NCBI GenBank assembly: GCA_004764695.1
Contig: SMSO01000025.1
Coordinates: forward strand, 4,566,862-4,630,861
From: Schizochytrium sp. TIO01
Taxonomy: Eukaryota; Sar; Bigyra; Thraustochytrida; Thraustochytriidae
Length of the DNA stretch: 64,000 nucleotides
Reading direction: 5' to 3'
This document shows, in pieces, positions 53,542 to 64,000 of the stretch. Below the pieces are notes generated by a model that made no database searches, was not told the origin of the DNA, and saw nothing but the letters and a program-made list of their open reading frames with translations. A program made the position numbers and the translations under genes. Position 1 is the stretch's first letter. Each line of letters starts with the position of its first letter.

Positions 53542-55410
53542 ATGAGCAAACTGAGGAGGCTCATTGAGTTCTTACGCAAACCCAGGTGTCGAGCGGCTGT
53601 GCAGGAAGGAGAAGATGAGCCTTCCGACCTGATACTTGGAGAAAGACCTAGGACGCAGCTTTCAGCCATCATTAAAGCAAAAGCTACCACGAGGGAGATT
53701 TCTCTTCGCATACGCGACAAAGTGAAGACCGCCTTCAATCGACAAAAAGCGGGTCCAAATGCAGGTGATGCAGAGCTGAAGATAATCAAACAGGACGAAG
53801 AAACCACTCAAAACACAGCGACCAATCTTGAGGTAGACTCGGTTAAAGTAAGTCCTCTTTGGAGATTCTTTAAAACCATAAGTAAACCACGATGCTGCGG
53901 TGGGATTGACGAATTAAATAAGGAAGATCCCTCTCAATCAGTACTTGCTGATGGTACGAAGAAAGAAAAGGCTAAGGCAGGCCGAAAAGGCTTGTTTGGA
54001 TATTTGAAAGAAAAAGCTCAGGTCATTCTTTCTAAAGCCACCACTGGAGTGAATGCCTTGAAAGAATGGGGTGATGCTGTTGGGAAAAAGTTAGCAAGTT
54101 CAAAGCTCTTTGGGTCTCGGTTTCGTAAATTGAAAACCCTTTTTGGAGGATTTGGAAGAAAAAGTGCAGTGCAGCGTGCTGTTGACCAAGCACGTAGCCT
54201 TGCCCTCCACCATGAACTTGCTGATATGCAAGCTCTAGCAAGACAGATTACATCTGGCGGTGTTATGCGTGGAGAATACTTCATGACAAAAACTTTACAA
54301 GATCGCATGGATTATTTACGACGCCTACGTGAGGAGGAAGAGCGCCGCCGAGCATGGGAGCAAGCATGTCATGAAGCACGTCTTAAGTACAGCAAGTTAT
54401 ATGCCCAGAACCTTTGGAATAATCTGTATGATTGGGTTGGCACTGATGGAGTGAAGAGAATCATTGCATATCGTGAACATTTAGAGTATCTCAGACTACG
54501 TCGAATTCGGGTTCTTGACGCGTTCGGGCGTTTTGCTCGGCGTCTTGAAATTCGACGAAGAGCAGCAGTTCTTTCGCGTGTGTTTTTGATGCGGATCACA
54601 CTCAAATCCGTTTTCGCTGATCACGATCGCCGCCAAGATGCTGCCCGCGATATACAATGTGCATTCCGTGTACTTATCGCAAGACGAGTCTTTCTTATGG
54701 CGTATATTGAGCAAGAGTCACGAATGCTTGACCTTGAAAAGGATTATGTTTGGGAGAAGTGGGCCGCACGGCTAGCTAGAGCTGTTAAAAGTATTGCACA
54801 TGTTGAAACAGAGGCACACCGCCAGGCTCGACGTAGGGTATGGGCGCGCACGGAGTTTTCCAGGGCTCTGGCCGAGAAACACTTTTTGACGTATGGGAAC
54901 CCTCCAGGACGTGACCCACCTGCTGTGACAAGCTTCCAAAAACCTTGTGATGGTTCGGTTGCCCTGAAACTTCCGGATACTGAAGCTTCGAAAATAGTGG
55001 CTCCTATTGGCGACGATACTCCAGAGGCTGAACGGCTCAATTGGATTGGGGTTCCAATTGGTGTCTCGGCGAATCAGAAACGTTTTGATCCCAAGCACAT
55101 TAGATCCAGCAACAACCACCCACCGCGGAGGTCCCAGCAGAGTCCTGCGAAGAAGACGAAACCCCGAGACCATTTTAGTCTCGTTTACATGCCTCTCCCG
55201 ACGCACCTGCTTGGAGTTTCTTTGAAAGATTCTCGAAGCCGCCAAAAAGCCCAAGAAGACCTCTCTGCACTGAAAGCTGCTGCTCTTCGTCCAAACCAGC
55301 ATATTCAACCTGCTCCTGGGCCTGCCTCTAATTGGTACGAGCAAGAACAAGACGATTTATGGCGGAACCGAACGTCTCTCCTCACAACCTCCTTCGACTC
55401 CAGACCCTGA
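53542..55410 (+). CDS. uncharacterised basic helical protein with IQ-like motif and internal duplication
   Basis: 622 aa from ATG 53542, single exon; family not recognised. The N-terminus carries two copies of a module: residues 4-70 (LRRLIEFLRKPRC, then EPSDLILGE, then basic helix IRDKVKTAF) and 105-165 (PLWRFFKTISKPRC, then DPSQSVLADG, then basic helix LKEKAQVIL). Both share F-x3-x-KPRC and a following acidic/PS segment. The middle (about 210-450) is highly charged and helical, with AARDIQCAFRVLIARR (367-382) fitting an IQ motif (IQxxxRxxxxR), which would bind calmodulin or myosin-light-chain-type proteins. The Pro-rich C-terminus is probably disordered. A cytoskeletal or flagellar role is plausible but is inference. 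Confidence 0.8.
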   Translation: MSKLRRLIEFLRKPRCRAAVQEGEDEPSDLILGERPRTQLSAIIKAKATTREISLRIRDKVKTAFNRQKAGPNAGDAELKIIKQDEETTQNTATNLEVDSVKVSPLWRFFKTISKPRCCGGIDELNKEDPSQSVLADGTKKEKAKAGRKGLFGYLKEKAQVILSKATTGVNALKEWGDAVGKKLASSKLFGSRFRKLKTLFGGFGRKSAVQRAVDQARSLALHHELADMQALARQITSGGVMRGEYFMTKTLQDRMDYLRRLREEEERRRAWEQACHEARLKYSKLYAQNLWNNLYDWVGTDGVKRIIAYREHLEYLRLRRIRVLDAFGRFARRLEIRRRAAVLSRVFLMRITLKSVFADHDRRQDAARDIQCAFRVLIARRVFLMAYIEQESRMLDLEKDYVWEKWAARLARAVKSIAHVETEAHRQARRRVWARTEFSRALAEKHFLTYGNPPGRDPPAVTSFQKPCDGSVALKLPDTEASKIVAPIGDDTPEAERLNWIGVPIGVSANQKRFDPKHIRSSNNHPPRRSQQSPAKKTKPRDHFSLVYMPLPTHLLGVSLKDSRSRQKAQEDLSALKAAALRPNQHIQPAPGPASNWYEQEQDDLWRNRTSLLTTSFDSRP

Positions 55411-56317
55411 CCTTATCAAGCTCCTCCCCAACCATAATTTATCACCTTGTAATTGACAAAATACACATTGTACTATACCTAATCGCTTCTGTCTAAGCCC
55501 TCTTGTGTCTCTGGCCACTTACTACCTACTTTCCTCAACATCCATCACCCCTCTCTAGAGAAGAGTTCAGTCCTTAGTCTGATTGCCATCAGCATTTCCT
55601 CATCACAATGGTATCACACCAGACATCAACCCACAGGTCGCTGCATTACATGCAATCAAATACAAGGACCCGTGTATTTCCTTTGTGCGGCTCAGACAAG
55701 ACCACCTCAGGGTCTCTAAGAGTTTAGCTATCCCAGCTATTGCTTCTCATTCTTAGTGAGACTAAGAGGGTTCTACCGTGTGCCTGTGGCTAGTCTTTTC
55801 AGGCGTAGGGACTAGCGGTGGATACCGTAAACACTAGCAATATGCTTGTAATTACCTCATCATTGGTAGTAGTAGTAGTAGTGGTAGTAGATGCAGTAGC
55901 AGGGACAAGCCGCTGAGGTTGATTCAATCGTCCGTGGAACTCTCTTTGCGCAGCAGCTGGAGTCTAGTTCGTAAGCATGGGGTTTCGATATGCACTATTG
56001 AGATGTATCTGTCAGGTATTTCCTGCCTTGGGTCTGCCATTGTCCTTTCGATGCAGCTTTCGTTCTTGTCTTAGACTGCCCCGATTTGCTTGGCAAAGAC
56101 CTTTCTAGTCTTGTACAGTATGCCACCCTCAATAACATGGTTTTTGTTGGAAACTTTACAGTACTCTTTAGTAAAAGAAAACGAGTACTTAAGTAATTGC
56201 AATTGTTGTGATTTATGTTTGGCATTGACATCTTCGAGTTGACCATGCTTCAGACCCCGAACCTTAAGCGCTGAGTGCGTGCTGGTTTCACGACTCTTAT
56301 CCACGATAGTCAACAAG
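55411..56317. other. intergenic spacer with GTA trinucleotide repeat
   Basis: 907 bp between genes on the same strand. Contains an imperfect GTA repeat (55864-55900). No coding frame or RNA gene is supported. The final part should hold the PheRS promoter. Confidence 0.5.
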
Positions 56318-57559
56318 ATGCTCGCTGTTCAGACTATCTTCCGTGGCGCCGCGCCGCAGGCCGCCTGGGCCGGTGCACGCGCTGTGGTTGGCTACCGCGG
56401 ATTGCACAGCTCCTTGAAATCTCTGGATGCCGCTAAGGATCTTGCCACGCCCAAGTTGACAAGCGAAGGCCTCAACGCCGATGAGCTCGTACGTCCTGAT
56501 ATTGAGTTTAACAATATTACCCCTAGCATTGCCAAGCACCTTGGTCGCGGTCTTTTGCACCGCAAGGGACACCCGTTGGCGACCATGAAGCAGCTCATCT
56601 TTGACTCCTTCAAGCGCCAGTTCCCGGACCGCCTTAAGACCTTTGACGACCTTCACCCGGTGGTTGCCACAAAGGCTTGCTTCGATGACCTTCTTATCCC
56701 CGAAGACCATGTCAGCCGCAGCAAGTCAGACACCTTCTACTACGATGACAAACACGTCCTCCGTACTCACACCAGCGCTCACCAGACACACCTTATGCGT
56801 GAAGGCCACGACGCTTTTCTGGTCGCAGGAGATGTGTACCGCCGTGATGAGATTGACCAAAGCCACTACCCCGTTTTTCATCAGATTGAGGGTGTCGTGC
56901 TCAATGAGGAGGGCTCCAACTTGTCTGACGAGGAGACCATGAACAACCTCAAGACCACCCTGGAGACCATGGTTCGCGATATTTATGGAGACGTTAAGAT
57001 GCGTTGGGTCGATGCCTACTTTCCCTTCACAGACCCCAGCACAGAGCTTGAGATCTGGTTCAACGAGGAGTGGCTCGAGGTGCTTGGCGCTGGTGTCATC
57101 CACAAGGATATTCTCAAGAGCTGTGGTCTCGAGGGCAGATCTGGATTTGCTTTTGGCATCGGCGCGGAGCGCACCAGTATGGTTCTCTTTGATGTTCCCG
57201 ATATCCGCCTCTTTTGGACTGAGGACGCTCGCTTCCACGAGCAATTCAAGGAGGGTCAGATCTCTAAATTCAAGCCCTACAGCAAGTTCCCTCCCTGCAC
57301 AAAGGATGTCAGCTTCTGGCTCAGTGACTCTTTTCACGAGAATGACTTTTACGCTTTGGTGCGCGAGATTGGCGGCGATCTTGTGGAGCGTGTTGAGCTC
57401 ATTGATAAGTTTCTCAACAAGAAGACCGGCCGTACCTCCCACTGTTACCGTATCACTTACCGCCACATGGACCGCAGCTTGACTAACGAGGAGATTGACA
57501 GGATCCAGGAAGTTGTTCGTGAGACTATTGCCAACCAGCTTCACGTTGAATTGCGATAA
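56318..57559 (+). CDS. FARS2: phenylalanyl-tRNA synthetase, mitochondrial monomeric type
   Basis: 413 aa from ATG 56318. Attaches phenylalanine to tRNA-Phe in mitochondria. The first about 32 residues are Ala/Arg-rich without acidic residues, a good mitochondrial presequence. The class II core has HPLATMKQLI (85-94), VLRTHTSAHQTHLM (147-160), motif 2 GDVYRRDEIDQSHYPVFHQIEG (171-192, within the run) and motif 3 GFAFGIGAERTSMVLF (276-291). The C-terminal FDX-ACB anticodon-binding domain (about 321-413) begins YSKFPPCTKDVSFW and includes RTSHCYRITYRHMDRSLT. One chain with both domains and no beta-subunit editing module is diagnostic of the organellar enzyme. Codons are C/T-ending as in a well-expressed gene. 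Convergent with the E2 gene. Confidence 0.95.
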   Translation: MLAVQTIFRGAAPQAAWAGARAVVGYRGLHSSLKSLDAAKDLATPKLTSEGLNADELVRPDIEFNNITPSIAKHLGRGLLHRKGHPLATMKQLIFDSFKRQFPDRLKTFDDLHPVVATKACFDDLLIPEDHVSRSKSDTFYYDDKHVLRTHTSAHQTHLMREGHDAFLVAGDVYRRDEIDQSHYPVFHQIEGVVLNEEGSNLSDEETMNNLKTTLETMVRDIYGDVKMRWVDAYFPFTDPSTELEIWFNEEWLEVLGAGVIHKDILKSCGLEGRSGFAFGIGAERTSMVLFDVPDIRLFWTEDARFHEQFKEGQISKFKPYSKFPPCTKDVSFWLSDSFHENDFYALVREIGGDLVERVELIDKFLNKKTGRTSHCYRITYRHMDRSLTNEEIDRIQEVVRETIANQLHVELR

Positions 57560-58148
57560 ATTACATATCTTTCTGCAAATTTCAACTCTTTGCCATTCAA
57601 TATTTTACATCACACAAACCAACGACAAGGTATTGGAAGACAAGACCATTGCAGTTCGAGTCAACTACTACGATAGAGACCCAGCTAGCATAATCTTCAC
57701 ACAGCTAATTAGTCCTAGTACTACTACTAATATGCATTTGTTTGAGTATTTGATTGACTTTTTTGTTGTTTATAGATGTATTTACAAATCCCACTCGCCC
57801 GGATACACCCCGAATGATAGGCTGTTCTTGATCTAGGATCTGATCATTTAAATTTTCTTTCCTTCCCCCCCTAACGATTTATAATAAGATCAACCATTTT
57901 GTTGAAGGGGATACTTTCTACTGACCTATCTGTAAATATTTCAGTATCAAGATTGATGCTGTACACAGTTAAATTGAGGAGGGTGCAGAATCTTCATTCT
58001 GTTTGTAGTTATATAAGGCGAACAAATTTGTTAATTGATTAAATGATGAATCGAGTTGGTGTACAGAACAAATCAGAGAACGGAGGTTTTTAATGGTCGA
58101 GAATGATGAATGGCAATTACGGGTATTTTGTGGTACGATGACTGCTAT
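57560..58148. other. convergent 3' intergenic region
   Basis: 589 bp between stop codons of PheRS (+) and the E2 gene (-). AT-rich; holds both 3' UTRs. Includes a C8 run (57866-57873 region). Nothing coding is seen. Confidence 0.5.
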
Positions 58149-58658
58149 TTACTTCTTCATGTCATCATCGTGATATTTTTTCAAGAGTACACGCTTGTAC
58201 TCCTCCTGATTATTCCAGAGCTGAGCAGCTAGGCCATTGAGAGGACTGTCGTTGTTAGGGTCAGCTAATAATGAGCGAATAGATTGGAGAATGGTACCAA
58301 TGGTGAGGGTAGAAGACCAGCGCTCCTTCAAAATATCAAGGCAGAGATCACCATTCTCGCTCACATTCGGGTGGAAGCAACGAGTCTTGAAGCGAACGGT
58401 TGGGGCAGTGAACGGGTAATTAGCTGGAAAAGAAATGTGCAGCTTGAATACAAGACCCTCATATACAGTGCCGGAGGCGCCGGTAATACTTGCAGTCCAA
58501 CTGAAGAGGTTATCACCATCGGGAAATGCAGTGGCATTCGGGTCACTCTCACGCATAAGCTGCATTAACTCCTGCTGAAGGCGACGCGTAACAGACTCGC
58601 CATTTGCGATAGTCTTGGATCGTGATCCAGCATCTGACTGAGTAGCCATAGTAGCCAT
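58149..58658 (-). CDS. UBE2C: ubiquitin-conjugating enzyme E2, UBE2C/UbcH10-like
   Basis: 169 aa, ATG at 58656-58658 (a second in-frame ATG is three codons on). The UBC fold covers about 22-160. It has the HPN tripeptide (96-98) and the active-site cysteine C106 in GDLCLDILKERW. FPDGDNLFSW, GASGTVYEGL and SLLADPNNDSPLNGLAAQLW, and the disordered N-terminal extension, match the E2-C class. This class primes ubiquitin chains for the anaphase-promoting complex to destroy cyclins and securin in mitosis. The usual C-terminal extension is short here. UBE2C is favoured over other E2s because of the SPLN-x2-AA-x-LW and TIL-SIRSLL pattern. Single exon. Confidence 0.92.
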   Translation of the reverse strand: MATMATQSDAGSRSKTIANGESVTRRLQQELMQLMRESDPNATAFPDGDNLFSWTASITGASGTVYEGLVFKLHISFPANYPFTAPTVRFKTRCFHPNVSENGDLCLDILKERWSSTLTIGTILQSIRSLLADPNNDSPLNGLAAQLWNNQEEYKRVLLKKYHDDDMKK

Positions 58659-61176
58659 TGTTCCTCAATGAGTATTTCGTCAATTGCTTTGTTTTCTTGT
58701 AAACCTTCTTTTGGTTTTGGATTTGAAATTAGGTTTTTGTTTGTGTATGCCAAAGCCAAGAGCAATAGAACTATTAACCGATTGGATTCGTTTGCCCCAA
58801 TTAGTACGCAGTTGATTGAATGATTCGGTTATGTTTGTCCTTGAAAAACCGAGTTCCTTGTGAATGCCTGGGCTATATATATATATTCTCACGTTTCAAA
58901 ACAGGCAACCCTGGTCAACCCATATATTTCCTAACTTTGATTGCTGGCTACTAATGTGTGTGCACATGACATTTAATTCGAATAGCCTCACTCCTATTGC
59001 ACCTAGTGCTTCAACAGTACACAAGTGAATGTAACCACCGACCACCATCACATTCTGGCCGCGGCATATGGTTTCATTGTTATACGCTTTGCTTGATTCC
59101 TTTTTTACCTCCATCAGAGTCTCCCCGGACATATTTAGACGTTGGGGGGGGGGCACGCGCGCTCCCACGTAGAACTAGGTAACCGCAGATTGTATTTGTT
59201 CGTTCTGATTTCCAAAAGTCAATCGAAAAGATCACCTCGTCCAAGGCAGGTGGACGCCACAAGGCTTGATCCAACATGGCCATGGCATCTCAGCCATTGC
59301 GCACCGCATATTCAAGAAGAGTAACTCCTTTCCCAATGTCTAAGCCTTACACTCAATTAGCGGCTCCATCCTTTCTATCGGGTTCAATGGCACACCTTCG
59401 GGTCTTTCTTTCTTTTTCTCATGAGACCGTTGTTGAGAGAGAGTCCACTAGGCAACACTACAAACTAATTAGCAATATAAAATAGGAATAGTTTGGGTTG
59501 CTCAGTCCTTGGGAAACTGTCGCAGTAATTCACAGTAGGAGTCGTACTAGAGTACGAAAAATGGGCGACCTTAAGGCATGAATCTGAAGTTGCGGTAAAA
59601 AAGCGTGCCCATAGCTCTTCTTCTTTCTTTTCATGATATCGCAGTCTCCTTGTGGCAACAGTTTCGTGTATCGAGCATAAATTACTCCAGATCTTGTCCG
59701 AAGTTACATCTGATAACGAAAACATCGGGCCACAAGATTGGTTAAGTTAGGACCTGAGAAGAGGCCCGAGAGTGTGGTATGAATTAATCTTAATCAATTT
59801 CGATGGAGGTTTCAGAATGACCAAACGCCCATATCGTTACAAGTTCAGGGTTTCCAAAGTTGAGAGAGGGGTGTTATCGTAAAGCTGAAACGAAGGAACA
59901 ACCGCACCTGGTGGTTCCCCTTCATAATTAGGTTTACCTGCAAATAGGAAGGACCGGGGTCTATGGGAGATTCGAGAACACAGCCTCAAATTTAGTCAAG
60001 TTGGCCCAGCGAGAATGAACAAGCAAAGCTTAATATTAGTAAAACATGACACTCTTCTTCGAATTGAAAAGGGGAGCATCTTTAAAGATTTTTACACATC
60101 GAAAATAAGAATGTGCAATCGACTGTTGCTGTAAACCTGAGCAGCACTGTTTCATCAAGTTGAATGTGATTAACATACGCCTACATGGTCTTTTCTTTTT
60201 CCTCCCAAATCATCAATTCTGAAAGTCGTTCTTTTGAACCTGTCATAGAGAGTTGTTGAAATGATCACCTAAGACTTTATGCATGTTCTGATATAAATAT
60301 GGGATGTATATATCGACCTTTGGACTAAACGAAGCTATGGAACTTGGGTCAAGTATGTTTCATGCCTTCCCCGCCTACTGCATGCATCTTGAATGACTCT
60401 CGTTGCGCCTCGTTATAAAGTCTGTCTTTGCGACAGGCCCATTACCTTGACTACTATGGGAAGAATTTAAGCTTCCTTCCTTCCTTAATCACCAAAGCTC
60501 CCACTTATCTCCAGCCCTTCGCAGCACCGTCAACCCTACCACATGATTTTATAAAACATCCTCCATGGCGTCTTATGTTCATTAATTCAATTCTGATATT
60601 CTCTTTGTGCGTAACGATCCCAATGTACCAATACATTTCAATGCTCACCCTGGAATGTGCACCATGAACTAACTAAGGCTATTTAGATATTCACTATAGT
60701 GCTGCAATCCAGGGTGAACCTTTCCCTTTGTTCCCAGCGAAATCTCCTACCTAGTCTTTATCACTTGCAGATATAAAGAGAAAGAACAGAGAGTCGGAGA
60801 GACAGACTGACAAACAAAGAAAGCCCAGCCCCTCCACCCGAAAAGCCTCATTCGACGCTCAGAAGATTAGCTGTAGGATTGCATTTGCGGATCGCAAGAG
60901 GCTTTGGTACATTTTGGACACAGTTGAGCCTGCTACGACCTCGCTTAGGAGCTGTTTCTGCTCTTCGGCATTTTCTGTTGCATCGGCGCCGACGTCGTCG
61001 CAAACCGATCCCACTCTGATCTTCCCTGCGAAGCGCACGGGTTTTGAAAGTTATTTGTTTTTTGTTCGCGCTGGAGCACTTGAGGTTGGATTAAGACGAA
61101 GCTGCGTTGTAGCTACGTCCGTTGCAGAGAATTGAAGAGCCCTTCTAGCGAATAGAACAGGACTTGAATTGAGAAA
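58659..61176. promoter_or_regulatory. divergent intergenic region, E2 / Rab5
   Basis: 2.5 kb between divergent start codons. It includes a TA microsatellite (about 58873-58887), a G9 run near 59144-59152, a possible ankyrin-like remnant (59170-59386, minus; listed separately) and otherwise AT-rich sequence. Small frames such as 60428-60667 (+) show no domain. Confidence 0.5.
59170..59386 (-). pseudogene. possible ankyrin-like coding remnant with in-frame stops
   Basis: One minus-strand frame reads EPDRKDGAAN, stop, a few residues with another stop, then DIGKGVTLLEYAVRNG, a stop (TGA), then DAMAMLDQALWRPP and more. TLLEYAVRNG-x-DAMAML is the pattern of an ankyrin helix pair. Three stop codons within about 30 codons make it non-functional if real. 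It may be a decayed ankyrin gene or chance similarity. Confidence 0.25.
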
Positions 61177-61983
61177 ATGTCCACTTATAAATTGGTGTGT
61201 TTGGGCGAGACTGCCGTCGGTAAGTCAAGCCTATGCCTTCAATTTGCTCGTGGTCAATTCAACCAGTATAGCGAGTCTACAATCGGCGCTTCTTTCTTGA
61301 CGCAAAGTGTCATTGTGGATGGCTCGACGATCAAGTTTGAGATTTGGGATACAGCTGGCCAGGAGCGTTACCACAGCCTGGCCCCAATGGTACGTATTGC
61401 AGCACCTTTATTTGGTGGGCGGGGGGAAAGGATAAATTCGAAGAACTGAAATAGGTAGGGTACTGACTGGTTAAATTGTGGTCCTGTGATTGTTTGTGGG
61501 CATTTCTGTTCATGTCTTGTAGTATTACCGTGGAGCCAAGGCCGCAATTGTAGTTTACGATATCACCTCGAAACAGTCTTTCGAGCGCGCAAAAGCCTGG
61601 GTCGCTGAGCTCCAGCAGAGCGGAAGCTCTGACATGGTTGTCGCTCTCACTGGTAACAAGGCTGACCTTAGCTCCCAGCGTGATGTTGAAGAAGAGGAAG
61701 CAAAGAAATACGCCACCGACAATGGTTTGCTCTTCCTGGAGACCTCCGTACGTTTACTTTCTTTATACTTTAAGTTCCACTCAACCTGTTTATGGTTTTC
61801 TAACGCTGCACACTGCTCATCGTTTGAATGTATGAACTAAAACAGGCTAAGAGCAACTTCAATGTCACTGAACTCTTCGCAATGATTGCAAAGCGACTGC
61901 CACGTGCAGCACCTGCACAGGAGCAGGATGACGCTATTAATCTTACTGGTGATGATGCCGATGAAAGTGCATGCGCCTGTTAG
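61177..61983 (+). CDS. RAB5: Rab5 small GTPase, three exons
   Basis: Exons 61177-61389, 61523-61747 and 61846-61983 give 191 aa. Introns of 133 nt (GTACGT...TTGTAG) and 98 nt (GTACGT...AAACAG) are both phase 0; the first cuts M71/Y72 inside the switch II/YYRGA motif, the second ETS/AK. GTPase motifs: GETAVGKS (10-17), Thr35 in STIGASF, DTAGQE (58-63) with Gln62, GNKAD (115-119) and ETSAK (144-148). [10 protein letters not shown] and [24 protein letters not shown] are Rab5-subfamily signatures. The tail CAC (189-191) fits geranylgeranylation. Rab5 governs early-endosome fusion, so its traffic step precedes that of AP-3. The N-terminus is shorter than in animal Rab5. Confidence 0.95.
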
Positions 61984-64000
61984 ATTTTTGTAGCTGAGAC
62001 AATCATGTACCTAGTTACTCAGAGGACCGGGGCGTTCTCTAGATGGTGGTTCGGGAATGGCCACCTTCCCCAAGATTGACAAAAGGCTAACACTTGTGAT
62101 GCAAATAAAGTGGATGATACCTCGAATCAACTCTGGGGGCGAGGTAAAGGTGCAACTAGTCTTCTTTTTCCAGGATTCCTGTCTTTGCTTCTTTGACTGA
62201 TGGCTTTTGCCTGAATCTCTTTTCAATACAAATAATTAAAAAATCAAAATGCAAGACGCAAGGCGTACGAACTTTGTTCTGCCGGCTGTCATTATATCCT
62301 TTCCACTCTTTCAAGCAGCAGCAACAACAAGACAAGTTATTTTCAAGGTCCTCTTTTTTGTTCAAGAATTTTAGTAAATATGGGCCTTGTCCGCCATCTT
62401 TCAAGTTTTATGTATACAGCGACAAGTAAGAAAAGTGAATCCCAACTAAATTTCCTCTTTCTAATTTTTGTTCACTCACTTATTTCTTTACAACCCCCTG
62501 CTTGCACCGAGAGTTTCTCAATAAGTATCAAACTATATCTCGCAACTGTTAAAAATTACAAAGCACGCTGCAACTCTCCTCTGCTCCTTATTAGTTCGTC
62601 ACAAGCTTGAGTGTCTCTTTCCTCTTGCAAATAATTTTCCATATGAAAAAGAAAAAAAAGAAAAAAAAAGTAGTGTGTGATGCCAATAACCAAAATACAA
62701 GTAGGTTCAGTAGCAGTATAGCAATTCGTAGTACTAGAGATAATCAAAACACTCCGACGCAATGCAGTCGAAACCGAAATCAAGTTCATTTCGTCACTTT
62801 TCTTTTCTCTTGCCTTGGTTTTCTTCTTTTCCGCAGCTCCTCCTTTCGCTTACTTCCCTAGCTACTAGCTAGTAATACGTTCGTAGCTACTCTGCAAAAT
62901 GTAGAGCCTAGGTACGCCTACTCTATGTAGTCACGACGCCATTTTATTTTCTATATATAGAGAGAGAAGAGCTAAGAAGTCGCGGCTTAAGAAATCGTGA
63001 GATTGGTTCCTTATACTCCCTATTCTTCACTAAAAACAGTCTTCGTATGCATGATTTGCTTTGAAGGGGGGTAGAAAAGCGCATTTGCCTTCAAAGACTG
63101 ACTAATGAAGCGCCTAGCTAGTTACTATGAAGTTTACTTGTTAAACTTGCCTTCTTAGTTATTATCCGAGGTTTCTCTGCACATTTGGCACCGACGAAAT
63201 CCACTTTGCCCAAAGCTGCGTCCATGGCTGGTCCAAGGGGAACCTCGGGGCCCTTTCCTCCATGCCACCACCCCCCTCGGCTGCAGCACACGTCAGGCCT
63301 CCCTGTAAAACGCAGACCTCTCGAGCAAGTTTCCACTCTGATGTCCATTTTAGCATTGATCATTTATTTCTTTTTCATCCTTACTTTTGGTCACTTAAAA
63401 CTCCTCCGCAGTCCTACCAGCCTCTCTAGGATCCTCCTAACGCTTTTCAATAGGCATGAATGATCGCAATAGCACACCAAACCAAGGCAGAAGCACTCGC
63501 TCGAGAAGGCCTTCATGAGACACGAAGCACGTCCCATCGACCGACGCACCGCAGCGACGCAGCCTGAATTGAATGGACCACCTACCGGCGCCCTCTGCTA
63601 TCGAGTGGATGAATTGCACATAGTGAATGAATAGTCGTCCAATAAATAGCCATTTTCTACAAATGTGCACACAATACAATAAAACATGCAACTTGAAGAA
63701 AACATACAACCATACAATCATACAACTTGAATAATACGTACATACAATAATACATACATACAATCATACAATAATACATACAGACAATAAATACAATCAT
63801 ACAATAATACATACATACAATCATACAATAATACATACAGACAATAAATACAATCATACAATAAATACAATCATACAATAAATACAATCATACAATAATA
63901 CGTACATACAAGAATACATACATACAATAAATACAATCATACATACATACATACATACATACAATAAATACAGTCATACAACTTGAATAATACAATAGAT
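61984..64000. other. intergenic region to right edge
   Basis: About 2 kb with A-rich (about 62646-62670) and TA/GA tracts and a TACA-based repeat at the end. A GC-richer segment at 63180-63340 opens frames on both strands (63185-63463 plus; 63118-63363 minus), with no recognisable domain. I see no supported gene. Confidence 0.5.
63690..63995. repeat. degenerate TACA/ATAC-rich tandem repeat
   Basis: About 300 bp of interleaved units such as ATACAATCATACAATAA and ATACATACATACA. A higher-order unit, ACAATCATACAATAATACAT, recurs several times around 63760-63870. In the minus-strand frame it gives repetitive MYYCMIV-type peptides, which are spurious. Confidence 0.88.

Noticed and set aside
54772-55350. 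192-codon antisense frame within the IQ-motif gene
   Set aside because: The sense frame is much longer, with coherent composition and motifs; the antisense has none.
56726-57544. 272-codon antisense frame over PheRS
   Set aside because: The sense frame encodes an unmistakable class II synthetase with all motifs; the antisense frame is a by-product of codon bias.
63437-63887. Minus-strand frames with MYYCMIV repeats
   Set aside because: Direct translation of the TACA-type tandem repeat.
1-64000. CRISPR arrays, insertion sequences, integrases, prophage or operons
   Set aside because: No direct-repeat/spacer pattern, transposase or phage gene was seen; intron-bearing eukaryotic genes make bacterial element types inapplicable.

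Overview
This is a stretch of eukaryotic nuclear chromosome with about 16 protein genes on both strands, one tRNA gene and long AT-rich spacers. An axonemal-type dynein heavy chain, an unusual long kinesin, Rab5, the AP-3 mu chain, UBL5/Hub1 and a cell-cycle E2 rule out bacteria. The standard code is used (TAA, TAG and TGA all serve as stops). Introns are few, short (47?-299 nt) and GT-AG. Very large genes are uninterrupted: kinesin is 7.4 kb, and dynein is 13 kb apart from one frameshift. Together with a TIR-like/TPR protein of a type I associate with stramenopiles and algae, this suggests a heterokont protist with flagellated cells. A thraustochytrid/labyrinthulid is my best guess; it is an inference, not a database result.

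Layout. 1-16 kb: start of an unknown gene leaving the left edge (-), kinesin with C-terminal ankyrin repeats (-), O-fucosyltransferase-like Golgi protein (+), two-exon UBL5/Hub1 (-), two-exon AP-3 mu (+), His-rich unknown protein (-). 16-23.5 kb: a gene-poor block with a tRNA-Ala(CGC), a 16-bp satellite and other simple repeats. 23.5-28.7 kb: tetraspanin-like protein (+), TruA-type pseudouridine synthase (+), N-myristoylation-type TIR-like/TPR protein (-). 28.7-31.8 kb: microsatellite cluster around a GC-rich island. 31.9-37.4 kb: predicted nuclear protein (-) and a secreted PI-PLC-X-like protein with a GPI-type tail (+). 37.6-50.6 kb: dynein heavy chain (-), broken by one base at a homopolymer. 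51.6-58.7 kb: three-exon ankyrin protein (-), IQ-motif protein with an N-terminal internal duplication (+), mitochondrial PheRS (+), UBE2C-like E2 (-). 61.2-62.0 kb: three-exon Rab5 (+). The window ends in a TACA-rich repeat.

The genes do not form one pathway. Recurring themes are microtubule transport and motility (kinesin, dynein), endomembrane traffic (AP-3, Rab5, O-FucT, tetraspanin), ubiquitin-type modification (UBL5, E2) and translation (tRNA-Ala, TruA, PheRS). Most neighbours are convergent or divergent. The tightest divergent pair is UBL5/AP-3 mu, with 317 bp between start codons.

I found no clear self-contained novel system. The most worthwhile leads are the TIR-like/TPR protein that keeps the glutamate aligned with TIR NADase catalysis, the kinesin-ankyrin fusion, and the overlapping intron/poly-Ser start of the PI-PLC-like gene.
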